A stretch of 64,000 nucleotides of DNA from Paraburkholderia phytofirmans OLGA172 (GTDB taxonomy: Bacteria > Pseudomonadota > Gammaproteobacteria > Burkholderiales > Burkholderiaceae), in assembly GCF_001634365.1 (NCBI RefSeq), contig NZ_CP014579.1, forward strand, positions 1,984,001-2,048,000. Direction: 5' to 3'. Made by a program: the position numbers and the translations under genes. Numbering within the stretch: position 1 is the stretch's first letter; each line of letters opens with the position of its first letter. The notes below the pieces were generated by a model. That model was given only the letters and a program-made list of their open reading frames with translations, did not search any database and was not told the origin of the DNA. Below, in pieces: positions 19,278 through 28,035 of this stretch.

Positions 19278-20144
19278 ATGACGACAGTACCAATTGATGG
19301 AGACAAGCCCGTCTGGATTTTGCAAGGAAGTTTCGGGCGAGCAACGGTGAACTTGATTAGCCGTCCGCTTGTCGCTCACGCTCACGCCCAATACCAGTTC
19401 CTTTTCAATCTTGGCGGAAGCAACTGTAATTTCCGCATCGGCGCAGACGATTGCGCGCTGACAGCGGAGCGGGCAATCTGCCTGAATCCGTGGATCGAAC
19501 ACTCGAAAAGCTGCAGCGACGACGAACCTTCCCTGATCCTTTCCCTCGTCATCGAAGCCCCCTGGCTGCGCCAGCAATTGAAACTTGCTGAAAACGGCAC
19601 CGCGAGCATCTTCCCGAAGGCTGGAGTTGTCGTCACGCCGGACGTGCGGCATCACGTGGATCGTATCGCCGCGGCGATCACCAACCACCTGGTCGCCCAG
19701 GACGACGATTGCATGCCCATTCTTGCGGATCTGGTGACCGCACTCGGTCGGGATTTTGCCGATCCGGCTTTGACGGCCGGCATCATCCCGTCAGGCCGGC
19801 CGATCGATTTTCGCATCCGCAAAGCGGTGGATTTCATCAAGCATGCGTCGGTGACGAATCCCACCGTCGCTCAGGTCGCGGCTCAAGTCGGCCTGTCCAG
19901 GTCGAGATTCTTCCAGCAATTCCGGCTATGCATGGGCATTTCGCCGCAGCACTATATCGATTGGGTCCGCATGTCTCATGCGATCCAGCTGCTTGGAGCT
20001 AGTGATAAGCCGCTTTCCAATGTAGCCGAAGAACTGGGGTTCGAAGAGCACAGCCACTTCACCCGTTTCTTCGCACAACACATGGGTGTGCCACCCAGTG
20101 AGTTTCGCAGGCATTCGGTGACGCTGGCCAATCAGCACGGCTGA
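19278..20144 (+). CDS. AraC-family transcriptional regulator
   Basis: This is a regulator of about 288 residues. An N-terminal cupin-like sensor (PLVAHAHAQYQFLFNLGG) precedes two C-terminal helix-turn-helix motifs (TVAQVAAQVGLSRSRFFQQF and PLSNVAEELGFEEHSHFTRFF) and the family ending MGVPPSEFRR. The ATG at 19278 is favoured because a GGAG site lies at a workable distance; 19269 and 19242 are alternatives. It sits between the divergent alpha/beta hydrolase and the convergent FAH-family gene, and is the likely regulator of one or both units. The effector is unknown. Confidence 0.85.
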   Translation: MTTVPIDGDKPVWILQGSFGRATVNLISRPLVAHAHAQYQFLFNLGGSNCNFRIGADDCALTAERAICLNPWIEHSKSCSDDEPSLILSLVIEAPWLRQQLKLAENGTASIFPKAGVVVTPDVRHHVDRIAAAITNHLVAQDDDCMPILADLVTALGRDFADPALTAGIIPSGRPIDFRIRKAVDFIKHASVTNPTVAQVAAQVGLSRSRFFQQFRLCMGISPQHYIDWVRMSHAIQLLGASDKPLSNVAEELGFEEHSHFTRFFAQHMGVPPSEFRRHSVTLANQHG

Positions 20145-20151
20145 GCGGGGA

Positions 20152-20175
20152 TGTGGGGCCTCGAATGACCCCACA
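20152..20175. terminator. Hairpin between convergent AraC and FAH genes
   Basis: TGTGGGG at 20152-20158 pairs with CCCCACA at 20169-20175 across a 10-base loop, just past the AraC stop and before the end of the convergent gene. It is a plausible bidirectional terminator, although no strong T run follows. Confidence 0.45.
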
Positions 20176-20207
20176 CCACCTGAAAGCAAGGATTGCCGTA
20201 ACTGCAA

Positions 20208-21167
20208 TCAGGCCGCGGACTTCGCTACTGCGTGACCGCTTTCACTAATGGCCGTATCGGTGGCTACGCGATTGCCGAGCACGCCCAGTCCGTCGATCTC
20301 CACCTCGACCCAGTCTCCCGCCCGCATATGCACCAGACCCGGTGTCGGAAAGGGACCGTATTGACGCGAGAGGTCGTTGCCTTCGAGATCATCCGGCTGA
20401 GGCTTCAACGCACCCGGCGTGCCCATCGCAATCAGGTCGCCAGGCCGCAAACGATAACCCTGACTCAGATAGCTGATCACTTGCGCAACGCTCAACAGCA
20501 TATCGTCGAGCGGTGCGCTCTGACGAACGACACCGTTGACGCGAGTCTTGATCGTGTGACTGGCAGGATCGCCAAATTCGTCTGGGGTCATCAGCCACGG
20601 CCCATAGGACCCGGATGCCTCGAAATTCTTGCCGAGGCCGAATTGGCGATTGTGCATCTGGAACTCGCGAACCGATCCTTCGTTGAGGCAGGTGTAACCC
20701 GCCACATGTTCCAGCGCTCGCTCCACCGGAATATAACGTCCAGGCGCGCCGATGACGACACCCAGTTCGCCCTCATAGTCGAACGCGCGCGCCACGGATT
20801 CGAGCGGCGCCAGAATCGGTTCGCCGGCGCCGACATAAGACGCAGCCGTACGCATGAAAAGGTGCGGATACTCCATCGACGTTTGCAGTCCCGTTTCCGC
20901 GATATGGCTTTTGAAGTTCAACGCCAGGGCCCACATCGCGTTCGGGCGGTCCAGGAAGGGCTTAAGTGTGACGTCGGCGAGGGCCCGATCGCCTTGCCGT
21001 CCGTGTGCTGCTTGTTGCAGGCGCGTTAGCCCATCCTCCTGCTCCAGGATTGAAATGAGGCTGGACGGCAGGTCCGGCGCAATGTCGGAGACGGCAACGA
21101 AATGAGTCGGGCTGGTGACGATACCGAGTGCGATGCGGCCACCGTCGGCGTAAGCAATAATCTTCAT
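20208..21167 (-). CDS. Fumarylacetoacetate hydrolase (FAH) family protein
   Basis: This 319-residue enzyme has the C-terminal FAH fold: NFKSHIAETG, the metal-binding run FDYEGELGVVIG, then KNFEASGSYGPWLMTPDEFGDP and GDLIAMGTPGA. Members hydrolyse or decarboxylate 2-keto acids late in aromatic catabolism (for example fumarylpyruvate or acylpyruvate hydrolases). It precedes, on the same strand, an aromatic-acid-type MFS transporter, a formamidase-family gene and an HbpS-like gene, which suggests a shared aromatic or N-containing ring catabolic unit. The reaction is inferred only from the family. Confidence 0.82.
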   Translation of the reverse strand: MKIIAYADGGRIALGIVTSPTHFVAVSDIAPDLPSSLISILEQEDGLTRLQQAAHGRQGDRALADVTLKPFLDRPNAMWALALNFKSHIAETGLQTSMEYPHLFMRTAASYVGAGEPILAPLESVARAFDYEGELGVVIGAPGRYIPVERALEHVAGYTCLNEGSVREFQMHNRQFGLGKNFEASGSYGPWLMTPDEFGDPASHTIKTRVNGVVRQSAPLDDMLLSVAQVISYLSQGYRLRPGDLIAMGTPGALKPQPDDLEGNDLSRQYGPFPTPGLVHMRAGDWVEVEIDGLGVLGNRVATDTAISESGHAVAKSAA

Positions 21168-21329
21168 GATCGAAAATGTCTTTGCGTTGGATTAAGAAGC
21201 TGGATGCGCAGTCTGAATGTAGGCGCGCGGTCCCATGTGCCTCGTTGGCGCCAGCAGCGCGCTGGCGTTTTCGAGCGTTCGTGAGTCCAATTGACGATGT
21301 GTCAGTGAGCAAGCGTGACGTGGCGAGTC

Positions 21330-22619
21330 TCAGTTCTCCGCCACGGCGCTATCGGGAAACTTTTGCACCGCTCTGCGACCGACCAGCGACAGGGCGCCGA
21401 GTACGAGGATCGCGGCGCCAGCCGGCGCAACGGAGGTGAGGAGAATCTCGCGCACCGGCCAACCGAGCGACAGCAAGCCTCCGCCAATCGCCGGCCCAAC
21501 GAAGGAACCGACCCGCCCGATCGCATGCCCCCAGCCCACTCCGGTTGCACGAATCTCCGGCGGATAGAAGGCGACTGCGAGCGCGGTTTGGCCCATGATG
21601 CCGTTGACCAGCCCGGCACCGATCACACCGATGCACAGCAGCACGATGGCCGGCGTCACCGCTACCTGGCTAAGGCTGCCGACGCTGATAATCACCAGCA
21701 ACAAGCCCACAACCAGCGCCGATTTCACCCTGAGCCTGCCAGCAAGCGTCATCATCGTGACAGCCAGCGTCATCAGGACGTTGCCACTCAGGCCACCGAT
21801 ACTGAAGGCCGCCATGCCGACGGACGCATGGTCCGCGGAGAAGCCGAAGTCGACCAGCAGCGTCGGCACCCAGAACAGCAACGCATAGACGTCCATGAAG
21901 ATCAGGAATGAAAACAGCCACAGCAGGCACGTATAGGCGCCCAGACCATTTTCGAACAGCGCCTTAAGCGGGTTTGACGCACGCACGGCGGCGGCATTCG
22001 CGACCACCGGGCTGCGCGCGGGGAGGATGCGAAAGAACGCGACAACCAGCAGGAAAGGCAGGACACCGCCGGTCACAAAGATGGATTGCCAGCCGAAGTG
22101 ACTCATCAGAGGACCACCGGTCATGCCGCCAGCGACCGCGCCCACGGACATGCCGGTCGTAACGAGCAAGGAAGCCGCCACCTTATGCTTCGCGCCAATG
22201 ATGCCGGCCGCCGCCGTAATGGCGATCGGCAACGCCGCGCCCAAGCCGACGGTCGCGGCAAGGCGCATGACGGACAAGCTGGCGATATTGCTCGCGTACG
22301 CCGTCACGAGCGTGCTCCCGGCGAACAGCACAACACTCGCGACGCCAATGCAACGGTGTCCGAAACGTTGAGCGAGCGGACCGGAAATCATGAAACCAAT
22401 CGCCGCGCCAATGTTCGTCGCGACGAAAACGGTGGTGAAGAGCGCCGGCGCCAGATGCCATTCATGAGCGAGCCTCGGCACGACAAAGGAGATCGACGTG
22501 GTGTTGAATCCGTCCAGAACGATCACCAGGAAGCACACCAGCAGGGCCAGCACGGGCCCCATGCGGCGTGTTTTGGCCAGGCCGCCTTCCATGGACGGTT
22601 TTGGGTCTTTCGCAATCAT
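21330..22619 (-). CDS. MFS aromatic acid:H+ symporter (AAHS family)
   Basis: This is a 429-residue transporter with about 12 predicted helices. The AAHS signature region is visible near the N-terminus (VLDGFNTTSISFVVPRLA), with ISGPLAQRFGHR after helix 2 and ATGVGWGHAIGRVGSFVGP in the second half. AAHS proteins import aromatic acids such as 4-hydroxybenzoate or protocatechuate. The usual helix-1 motif is DGxD (as in PcaK); here the second acidic residue is an asparagine (DGFN), which may reflect a different substrate. It lies between the FAH-family and formamidase-family genes on the same strand. Confidence 0.85.
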   Translation of the reverse strand: MIAKDPKPSMEGGLAKTRRMGPVLALLVCFLVIVLDGFNTTSISFVVPRLAHEWHLAPALFTTVFVATNIGAAIGFMISGPLAQRFGHRCIGVASVVLFAGSTLVTAYASNIASLSVMRLAATVGLGAALPIAITAAAGIIGAKHKVAASLLVTTGMSVGAVAGGMTGGPLMSHFGWQSIFVTGGVLPFLLVVAFFRILPARSPVVANAAAVRASNPLKALFENGLGAYTCLLWLFSFLIFMDVYALLFWVPTLLVDFGFSADHASVGMAAFSIGGLSGNVLMTLAVTMMTLAGRLRVKSALVVGLLLVIISVGSLSQVAVTPAIVLLCIGVIGAGLVNGIMGQTALAVAFYPPEIRATGVGWGHAIGRVGSFVGPAIGGGLLSLGWPVREILLTSVAPAGAAILVLGALSLVGRRAVQKFPDSAVAEN

Positions 22620-22721
22620 CGAATCATCTCCTTTGCAACTCTAGCGCGGGCACGCGGCCCGGCTGACATGCTGTAGCCAGGCGTGAGCACACGCCTCTTG
22701 AACTGACGCACCACCATGGAC

Positions 22722-23924
22722 TCAGGCCCGTATAGACGCTGCGATGCGCTGCTGCAGCGCGGGGGTAAAAATGCGCTTGGGCAGCATGCAGTGAATACCC
22801 TTGGGCGGAATGGTCGAGTAGACCGTCCCGGTCTGATTGGCGTATTGCGTCACACGGAAGCTGCCTGCCACGCTATAGATGCCGTAGCAATCTTCCGGTG
22901 CAATGCCGGTGGCGGCGGACAGCCAGCTGATCATCTGGCGCAGGCAGGCAACCAGTGAATTCTCGAGGGAGTCGGAAAACCCGAAGCCGATCCAGTGATC
23001 AGGCGTCTCTGCCATCGGCACATTCAGTGCAGCGCCCTTGTGCAGGATGTACTGGATACGCATCTCTTCGAAGGCTGTCTCAATCGAGGTCTGATCGACG
23101 TTACCTTCACCCGAGGCCCCCATGGAGCCGCCCGTCCACACCCGCGCGCCGCTCACCTGCACAGGCAGGAAGATCGACGTGTCCACACCCAGCACGGCAC
23201 AGTCCAGATTGCCGCCGTAATTGCCGGCCAGATTCGCACTGATGGGTTTCTCGCCGGCCGGTTGCGCGGCGATATACGCCTGGAATGGCTTCAGCGGAAT
23301 ATTGACGCCGGGCACGTACGCGGCGGCGGTCCTTTCCTTGTCGAATTTCAGATAGCGCAGATAAGGCTTGAAATCGTGCGGCAATGCGCCGACGCCGGGA
23401 GGCGCGGAGTTCCAGCCCCAGTCGATCGGCCGCATCTTCAACATACGGCACTCGACCAGATCGCCCGCTTCGGCACCGATGATCGAAACGGGCCCAATCA
23501 GCGAGAAGGGACCGTTCGGGTACTTCTTGCGGATCGGTTCGCGCTCCTTGAAGGTCAGCCCGTACTTTGCTTCATTGCCCCAATTGGTCCATGTACCGTC
23601 ATACCAGACGGTATCGCCCGACTTGATCATGACCGCCGTCGGCGCGCTGGGCTCGATCTGCCCGACCCTGACCGTGTCCAGCGACGGCACCAGTTTGATG
23701 GTCTGACCTTCGCGCGAGGCTGCCGCAACCGCCGCCTCCTGCGACGTGCCGCTTTGCGCGCGCGCTGCGCCGGACAAACCCAAAGCGCCCGCCGCAAACG
23801 CACCGAAACCCAGTTTCAGAATCGATCGGCGGCAAGCGTCGGTAGCATCGCTAGTCGAAGCATGCCTGTCGTCCGTGGCGCCAGTTACACCCACGGCATC
23901 GCGTTGTTCTGTTTCGCGTTTCAT
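22722..23924 (-). CDS. Exported acetamidase/formamidase family protein
   Basis: This is a protein of about 400 residues. The N-terminus carries a twin-arginine-type signal (CRRSILKLGFGAFAAGALGLSG, then ARAQ), implying folded export to the periplasm. The mature part has FmdA/AmdA-family blocks such as VMIKSGDTVWYDGTW, GNYGGNLDCAVLG and GASGEGNVDQTS. The family hydrolyses short amides to ammonia and an acid. The start at 23924 is supported by an AGGAAG site; the longer frame from 23957 is not. It is followed upstream by the HbpS-like gene, probably in one transcript. A periplasmic location is unusual for formamidases. Confidence 0.78.
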   Translation of the reverse strand: MKRETEQRDAVGVTGATDDRHASTSDATDACRRSILKLGFGAFAAGALGLSGAARAQSGTSQEAAVAAASREGQTIKLVPSLDTVRVGQIEPSAPTAVMIKSGDTVWYDGTWTNWGNEAKYGLTFKEREPIRKKYPNGPFSLIGPVSIIGAEAGDLVECRMLKMRPIDWGWNSAPPGVGALPHDFKPYLRYLKFDKERTAAAYVPGVNIPLKPFQAYIAAQPAGEKPISANLAGNYGGNLDCAVLGVDTSIFLPVQVSGARVWTGGSMGASGEGNVDQTSIETAFEEMRIQYILHKGAALNVPMAETPDHWIGFGFSDSLENSLVACLRQMISWLSAATGIAPEDCYGIYSVAGSFRVTQYANQTGTVYSTIPPKGIHCMLPKRIFTPALQQRIAASIRA

Positions 23925-23963
23925 GAATATCTTCCTGATATCGTTTCTATAGGACACGACGTG

Positions 23964-24542
23964 TCATCGCACAGTCGTCGCACCGATTGCTTCAATTGCA
24001 CCCTTGATGACCTGATCATCGATCTCGGAGGGCGCACCGCTCGCGCCAACGGCGCCTAAGAGATGCCCGCCGGCAAAGACAGGAAACACACCCCGTGCCG
24101 GCAGAAACGGGGCGAAATACCCTGCCCCAGAAACATTGCTGTACTCCGAAGGATCGTCCCTGAAGCGCTGCTCCAGCGTCGCGCCGGACTGACCGCCGAG
24201 CGCAACGGAGGCGAAGGCTTTGCCGCGTGCGAAATCAACGCTGACAAAGGGCGCGCCGTCCATGCGTACGGCCATGATGAGGTGGCCGCCCGGGTCGAGC
24301 ACGGCGAAACTCATTGCAAGATGGCGGCTTTGCGCGGTTGCCGTTGCGATCTCAACGAGCTTCATTGCCTGCTTCATGCTCAGCGAATAGCTGGCAAGCG
24401 GGGACGCCGCCTGTTGCGCCGCGGTCGTGTCGGCGGCGCAAACGTTGGCCACAAAAGCGAGGCAAGCCGAACCAAGTAGTGCGGCCAGTACGGCCTTTTT
24501 TGACGGCGTTGAACGACAGAATTTCAAGCTGATCTCCTTCAT
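23964..24542 (-). CDS. Exported GlcG/HbpS-like (DUF336) protein
   Basis: This is a 192-residue protein with a signal peptide (KKAVLAALLGSACLAFVANVCAA) and a GlcG/HbpS domain: LDPGGHLIMAVRMDGAP, FARGKAFASVALGG, and the closing GGHLLGAVGASGAPSEIDDQV. HbpS-type proteins bind haem or corrinoids in the periplasm; here the role is unknown. Two starts compete: the ATG at 24542, directly after a perfect inverted repeat, and a TTG at 24527 preceded by AAGGAG. The gene lies just upstream of the formamidase gene on the same strand. Confidence 0.8.
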   Translation of the reverse strand: MKEISLKFCRSTPSKKAVLAALLGSACLAFVANVCAADTTAAQQAASPLASYSLSMKQAMKLVEIATATAQSRHLAMSFAVLDPGGHLIMAVRMDGAPFVSVDFARGKAFASVALGGQSGATLEQRFRDDPSEYSNVSGAGYFAPFLPARGVFPVFAGGHLLGAVGASGAPSEIDDQVIKGAIEAIGATTVR

Positions 24543-24546
24543 GACA

Positions 24547-24565
24547 TATCGAGCAACGCTCGATA
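24547..24565. promoter_or_regulatory. Perfect inverted repeat abutting the HbpS-like start
   Basis: TATCGAGC and GCTCGATA flank a 3-base centre (AAC), ending 5 bases before the ATG at 24542. It could be an operator or an RNA hairpin controlling the ribosome binding region. Confidence 0.5.
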
Positions 24566-24691
24566 GATGAAGCTTATGCCGGGGGGGGCGCGTCGCTATA
24601 ACCAGAAAGATTGCGCGCTTACCAACAAGTCCGATAATCTTTGATCGGGCTTATCGCTGAGGACGCGGCCCCAGCGCCACCCTCAGTCGCG

Positions 24692-25024
24692 TTATTGACC
24701 CGATGCGGACGCCGGCGCAGCCTGTTTCGATGCAGCTGCCTTGCGCTCCGCGTCCATGAGGTTCTGCGGATAGTTATCCTGATTGCCCGACTCTCGATAG
24801 CCGTTCTTTTCGAGCGCCTTCAACTCGGCGTTCTTCTTTTCCCGCCGCGCCTTGCGCGCCGCCTTACGCTGCGCTTTGGCGACCTGCTTTGGCGTTGAGG
24901 CGCTGATGGATGCGGACGCCTGATCCCCGCTGGCCGGTTGTTGAGCCATCGCCACAGGCGCGTCGACAAGCATCAAGCCAAGCGATGCGACGAGTGCAGC
25001 TGAAACTGCACGAAACTGGACCAT
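24692..25024 (-). CDS. Exported DUF4148-like small protein
   Basis: This 110-residue ORF has a signal peptide (FRAVSAALVASLGLMLVDAPVAMAQ) followed by a lysine/arginine/alanine-rich helix (KQVAKAQRKAARKARREKK) and the segment LKALEKNGYRESGNQDNYP. That segment resembles the L..LE..GY..x..YP pattern of the Burkholderiales DUF4148 family, which has no known function. It is monocistronic, lying between the HbpS-like and beta-propeller genes. Confidence 0.6.
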   Translation of the reverse strand: MVQFRAVSAALVASLGLMLVDAPVAMAQQPASGDQASASISASTPKQVAKAQRKAARKARREKKNAELKALEKNGYRESGNQDNYPQNLMDAERKAAASKQAAPASASGQ

Positions 25025-25088
25025 GATTGAGTCTCTTTGGAAGTTGAATGACTGAGGATAGATGGATCGTGGTGCCGTGAAGTCTCGC

Positions 25089-25116
25089 CGTCCGGCGCGC
25101 GCGATCGCGCCGGACG
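25089..25116 (-). terminator. GC-rich hairpin after the beta-propeller gene
   Basis: A perfect 11-base stem (CGTCCGGCGCG / CGCGCCGGACG) with a 6-base loop lies 26 bases past the stop codon of the propeller gene. There is no T run, so it may stabilise the 3' end or act with Rho. Confidence 0.55.
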
Positions 25117-25141
25117 ACTGCCGGGTCGCTTACCAGGTCGC

Positions 25142-26272
25142 TTACTGCGTTGCGAATACCGCTACGCCGGCGCCTGCGAACTGCTCCGAGTGGCCCGGGC
25201 CGTGCGGCACGAAGACACGATGAGACTCGCCGTCCACCGCCACCGAGTGGGCACCCGCCGTGGTCGGAACAATCGCGACGATGCTGCGCGAAGCGGCGTC
25301 GACAATGCCGAGCGCCGGGTCGAACTTAGCCGTCTTGCTGCCAACCTGCGAGACGTTGTCGGCCGAACGGTGGCCGGCGGCCAGGAAGTAGCGGTTGGAC
25401 ACCGGGTCGTACACGACTTCGTCCGCGCCGCCGAACGGCAACTCGGCCAGGGTCTTGCCGTTCGTACGGTCGATGATCACCGAGGTCTGCTTGCCACCTT
25501 CGTCCGGATCGCATCCGATCAGGGCATCGTTGCCCGGGCCCATTGCGAGACCGGTCGGACCTTCACAACCCTTCAGCGTGAATACGTTCGCAATGGCAGG
25601 CTTGCCTTCGAGAACCGACGCGACCGGAATCACATCGACCTCGCCTTTCGGGTTGGCTTTCGTACCGTCGTTGTTCAACACGAAATTCTTGCCCTTCGGG
25701 TCGTACCCACACGCCTCCAGACCAGTCGAGTCCTTCAACGTGAGTTTCCCGATCACCTCCTGGCTATCCGTATTGATGAAGGTGGCAAACGGCGGTTCCT
25801 CCGCGCCACTCGAGAACATCACGACGTGATGCTCAGGGTCCAGACAGCTCTCGTCGGCGCGAATGCCGGAACTGCTGACGGTAATGGTCTTAACCAGCTT
25901 TTTGGTGGCGACGTCGATCACCTTGACCGCATTGACGTCCCCCACGTACACCAGCGACGTGCCCGGCAACGGGGTGACCCCCGACGGGCCCGATTTGTCA
26001 TGGTTGGGTCCAATGCCGGCGAAGTCCGCCTTAATCTGGTCGAGCAGCGTGGCCGTCTTCGTGTCGAATACGTCCAGCGTGGCGTTTGCCCCGTCCGCAA
26101 GGTAGTACTTGCCGTCCGCCGACGCGCTGATATCGAAGCCGAACGGCTTGGCGCTCGTCACCGGAATATTCGCAAGCCATTTGGGCGCGGTCTCAGCCGC
26201 GTCGCTCGCCCACGCATAAGCGCCGGCCGCCAAAGTACCCGCTAAAGCCAGTCCAAGGTAGGTACGTTTCAT
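25142..26272 (-). CDS. Exported YncE-like beta-propeller protein
   Basis: This is a protein of about 376 residues with a signal peptide (MKRTYLGLALAGTLAAGAYAWA) and repeated propeller strands. Examples are YYLADGANATLDVFDTKTA, VYVGDVNAVKVIDVATKKLV and YFLAAGHRSADN, ending VPHGPGHSEQFAGAGVAVF. YncE-like proteins are periplasmic seven-bladed propellers of mostly unknown role; this one could scaffold or bind a ligand. The start at 26272 gives a normal signal peptide, whereas the longer frame from 26338 does not. It shares direction with the porin gene upstream, about 110 bases away, and may or may not be cotranscribed. Confidence 0.75.
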   Translation of the reverse strand: MKRTYLGLALAGTLAAGAYAWASDAAETAPKWLANIPVTSAKPFGFDISASADGKYYLADGANATLDVFDTKTATLLDQIKADFAGIGPNHDKSGPSGVTPLPGTSLVYVGDVNAVKVIDVATKKLVKTITVSSSGIRADESCLDPEHHVVMFSSGAEEPPFATFINTDSQEVIGKLTLKDSTGLEACGYDPKGKNFVLNNDGTKANPKGEVDVIPVASVLEGKPAIANVFTLKGCEGPTGLAMGPGNDALIGCDPDEGGKQTSVIIDRTNGKTLAELPFGGADEVVYDPVSNRYFLAAGHRSADNVSQVGSKTAKFDPALGIVDAASRSIVAIVPTTAGAHSVAVDGESHRVFVPHGPGHSEQFAGAGVAVFATQ

Positions 26273-26380
26273 GTGTTGACTCCTCCAATCAGTCGTTAAA
26301 ATGTCCAGCCGCAGCTGGGGCGGGGAGCACTTCCCCAATTCGGTTATCGCAACGCAGACGAATCTGCGAAATGGACGGGG

Positions 26381-27499
26381 TTAGAAAGCGTGATAGATAC
26401 CGACTCGCACGTCAGTCTGCTGACCCGCCAGCGAGGGCGCGAAACTTCCGCCGATAACGGCATCCACACCGGATGACGCCTTCAGGTAGTCCGAGGAGAT
26501 GTAGACCTGGGTACGTTTCGACAGCGAATAAAGCGCCGCTGCAGTCACCTGGTTCCACGTGTGGCCTTGGAAGCCGGTGTGCTGATAACCGAGAACCAGC
26601 TGCGTGGCAGGCGTGACCTGGTAGGTCGCGCCGGTTTCATAGACATGCATGACCGAGGTCTGGGCCTGGTACTTCAGAACCGTGTCGCTGAAGTCGCCAT
26701 AGAGCGTGAAGTCTCCAATCGCGTACGATGCGCCGATTCCGAACGTTCCCAGAGAACTGATCTGGAACTCGGGCATCAGATCGGTCGCGGTATTGTTCGA
26801 CACAGTGGCGACAGGCACATTGAAGAACGAATGGACACCGATTTGCGCATAGGGGTCCAGCGTGGGCTTGGCCTGGTAGGTGTAAGCCGCCCCCACAGTC
26901 AAAGGTCCGTTGGCGTACTGCAGACCGGCACTCCAACCGCTGCCGTCATGGAAGCTTCCCGCCACGTTGCTAAAGCCGTACATCGCGCCAAACGTGAAGC
27001 CGCCCCATACAGGACTCGTGTACTTGATGGAGTTCTTTATGCGGTCATTGTTGGTGTGGTCAAAGTCGCCCTGGTGGATCGCGTAGCCGCTGCCGGAAGC
27101 GCCCACGTTGAACTGGCCAAAGAAATCCGCGCTGAAATCGAACTGATTGCCCATGGTCAGCGTACCGTAGTCGGTTTGCAGACCCACCCATGCCTGCTGG
27201 CCAAACAAGGTATTCGGCTGATTGAGCTGGCCGTTGTTCAGGTTGAACAAAGTCGACAACTTGAACACTGTCTTGACGCCACCGCCCAGATCCTCTACGC
27301 CCGTCAATATCCACAGATTGGGAAACAGCACGCCGCTGTCGGCCCTGTAATTGTGGTGACCGCCATCGTTGTCGACGAACGTGATACCGTCGTCCAGCTT
27401 GCCCGCCATCGTGATGCTACTCTGCGCAAAGCTCGCACAGCTCAGACCAGCGCTGCACAGCCCCGCGCCAATGACTGCGGCAATCGTCCTTCGTTTCAT
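26381..27499 (-). CDS. Gram-negative general porin (OmpC-like, Burkholderia type)
   Basis: This 372-residue trimeric-porin-type protein has a signal peptide (MKRRTIAAVIGAGLCSAGLSCASFAQS) and the first strand SSITMAGKLDDGITFV. It also shows the conserved QAWVGLQTDYGTLTMGNQFD and GFTFGAMYGFSN blocks, and the family's terminal phenylalanine strand (VRVGIYHAF). The ATG at 27499 is the only start giving a signal peptide; upstream frame sequence is non-coding leader. A 16-bp LacI-type operator lies about 225 bases upstream, identical in core to sites at the ABC importer and dioxygenase operons. It probably lets the same substrate through the outer membrane. Confidence 0.9.
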   Translation of the reverse strand: MKRRTIAAVIGAGLCSAGLSCASFAQSSITMAGKLDDGITFVDNDGGHHNYRADSGVLFPNLWILTGVEDLGGGVKTVFKLSTLFNLNNGQLNQPNTLFGQQAWVGLQTDYGTLTMGNQFDFSADFFGQFNVGASGSGYAIHQGDFDHTNNDRIKNSIKYTSPVWGGFTFGAMYGFSNVAGSFHDGSGWSAGLQYANGPLTVGAAYTYQAKPTLDPYAQIGVHSFFNVPVATVSNNTATDLMPEFQISSLGTFGIGASYAIGDFTLYGDFSDTVLKYQAQTSVMHVYETGATYQVTPATQLVLGYQHTGFQGHTWNQVTAAALYSLSKRTQVYISSDYLKASSGVDAVIGGSFAPSLAGQQTDVRVGIYHAF

Positions 27500-27723
27500 G
27501 TCTTCCTCACTCGCTCTTAGTAATGGATTCACAGCCAGCCGCTTCCGACTCCACAGCTCGCATTTATATATTCGTTCTACGAATCGTCCAGGCAGGAAAG
27601 ACAGGCTAAAAAAAACGCACGACGCACCTGCAAGACAACCAGATTGCCGCGGTCGCCGCCTTAGCCGGCTCTCCCCCCACCACCACGCCAAATCCTTCCT
27701 CAAGCCCTACTTCTGCAATACAT

Positions 27724-27739
27724 ATGCAATCGTTTGCAT
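27724..27739. promoter_or_regulatory. LacI-family operator upstream of the porin
   Basis: ATGCAATCGTTTGCAT is a near-palindrome with the central CG typical of LacI-family operators. On the minus strand a TTGGCC and a TACAAT with 16-base spacing sit just upstream, so bound repressor would cover the start-site region. The stretch from 27500 to 27723 is an untranslated leader with no other feature seen. Confidence 0.75.
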
Positions 27740-27989
27740 TGTATTACGCGATCCTCGCTGGCCAAAGAATTTATCGACTCACGTTTTCCCCTGGCATTTC
27801 AATCAGACCGATCTGGCTATCGATTGCATTTGTGTCGACCGGATCGTTATGCAGATAATACGGAACATCGTCTTAAAGTCCTTGACCTCGAAGTCTCGCC
27901 GCTTATCAAAGAGTCCGTTTTCGTGACTAACGGTTACTTGACATAGCGGCAACGGCGGCAAAGGTGTATGCAAGACGAACAAAACAACA

Positions 27990-28021
27990 GGCGGCAAACA
28001 ACCCTGAGGTCGTTTGCCGCC
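27990..28021 (-). terminator. Rho-independent terminator of the ABC importer operon
   Basis: GGCGGCAAAC (27990-27999) pairs with GTTTGCCGCC (28012-28021), a 10-base perfect stem with a 12-base loop. On the minus strand it is followed by a T-rich run. It lies 14 bases beyond the stop of the last permease gene. Confidence 0.75.
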
Positions 28022-28035
28022 CGGCAACGGCAGAG

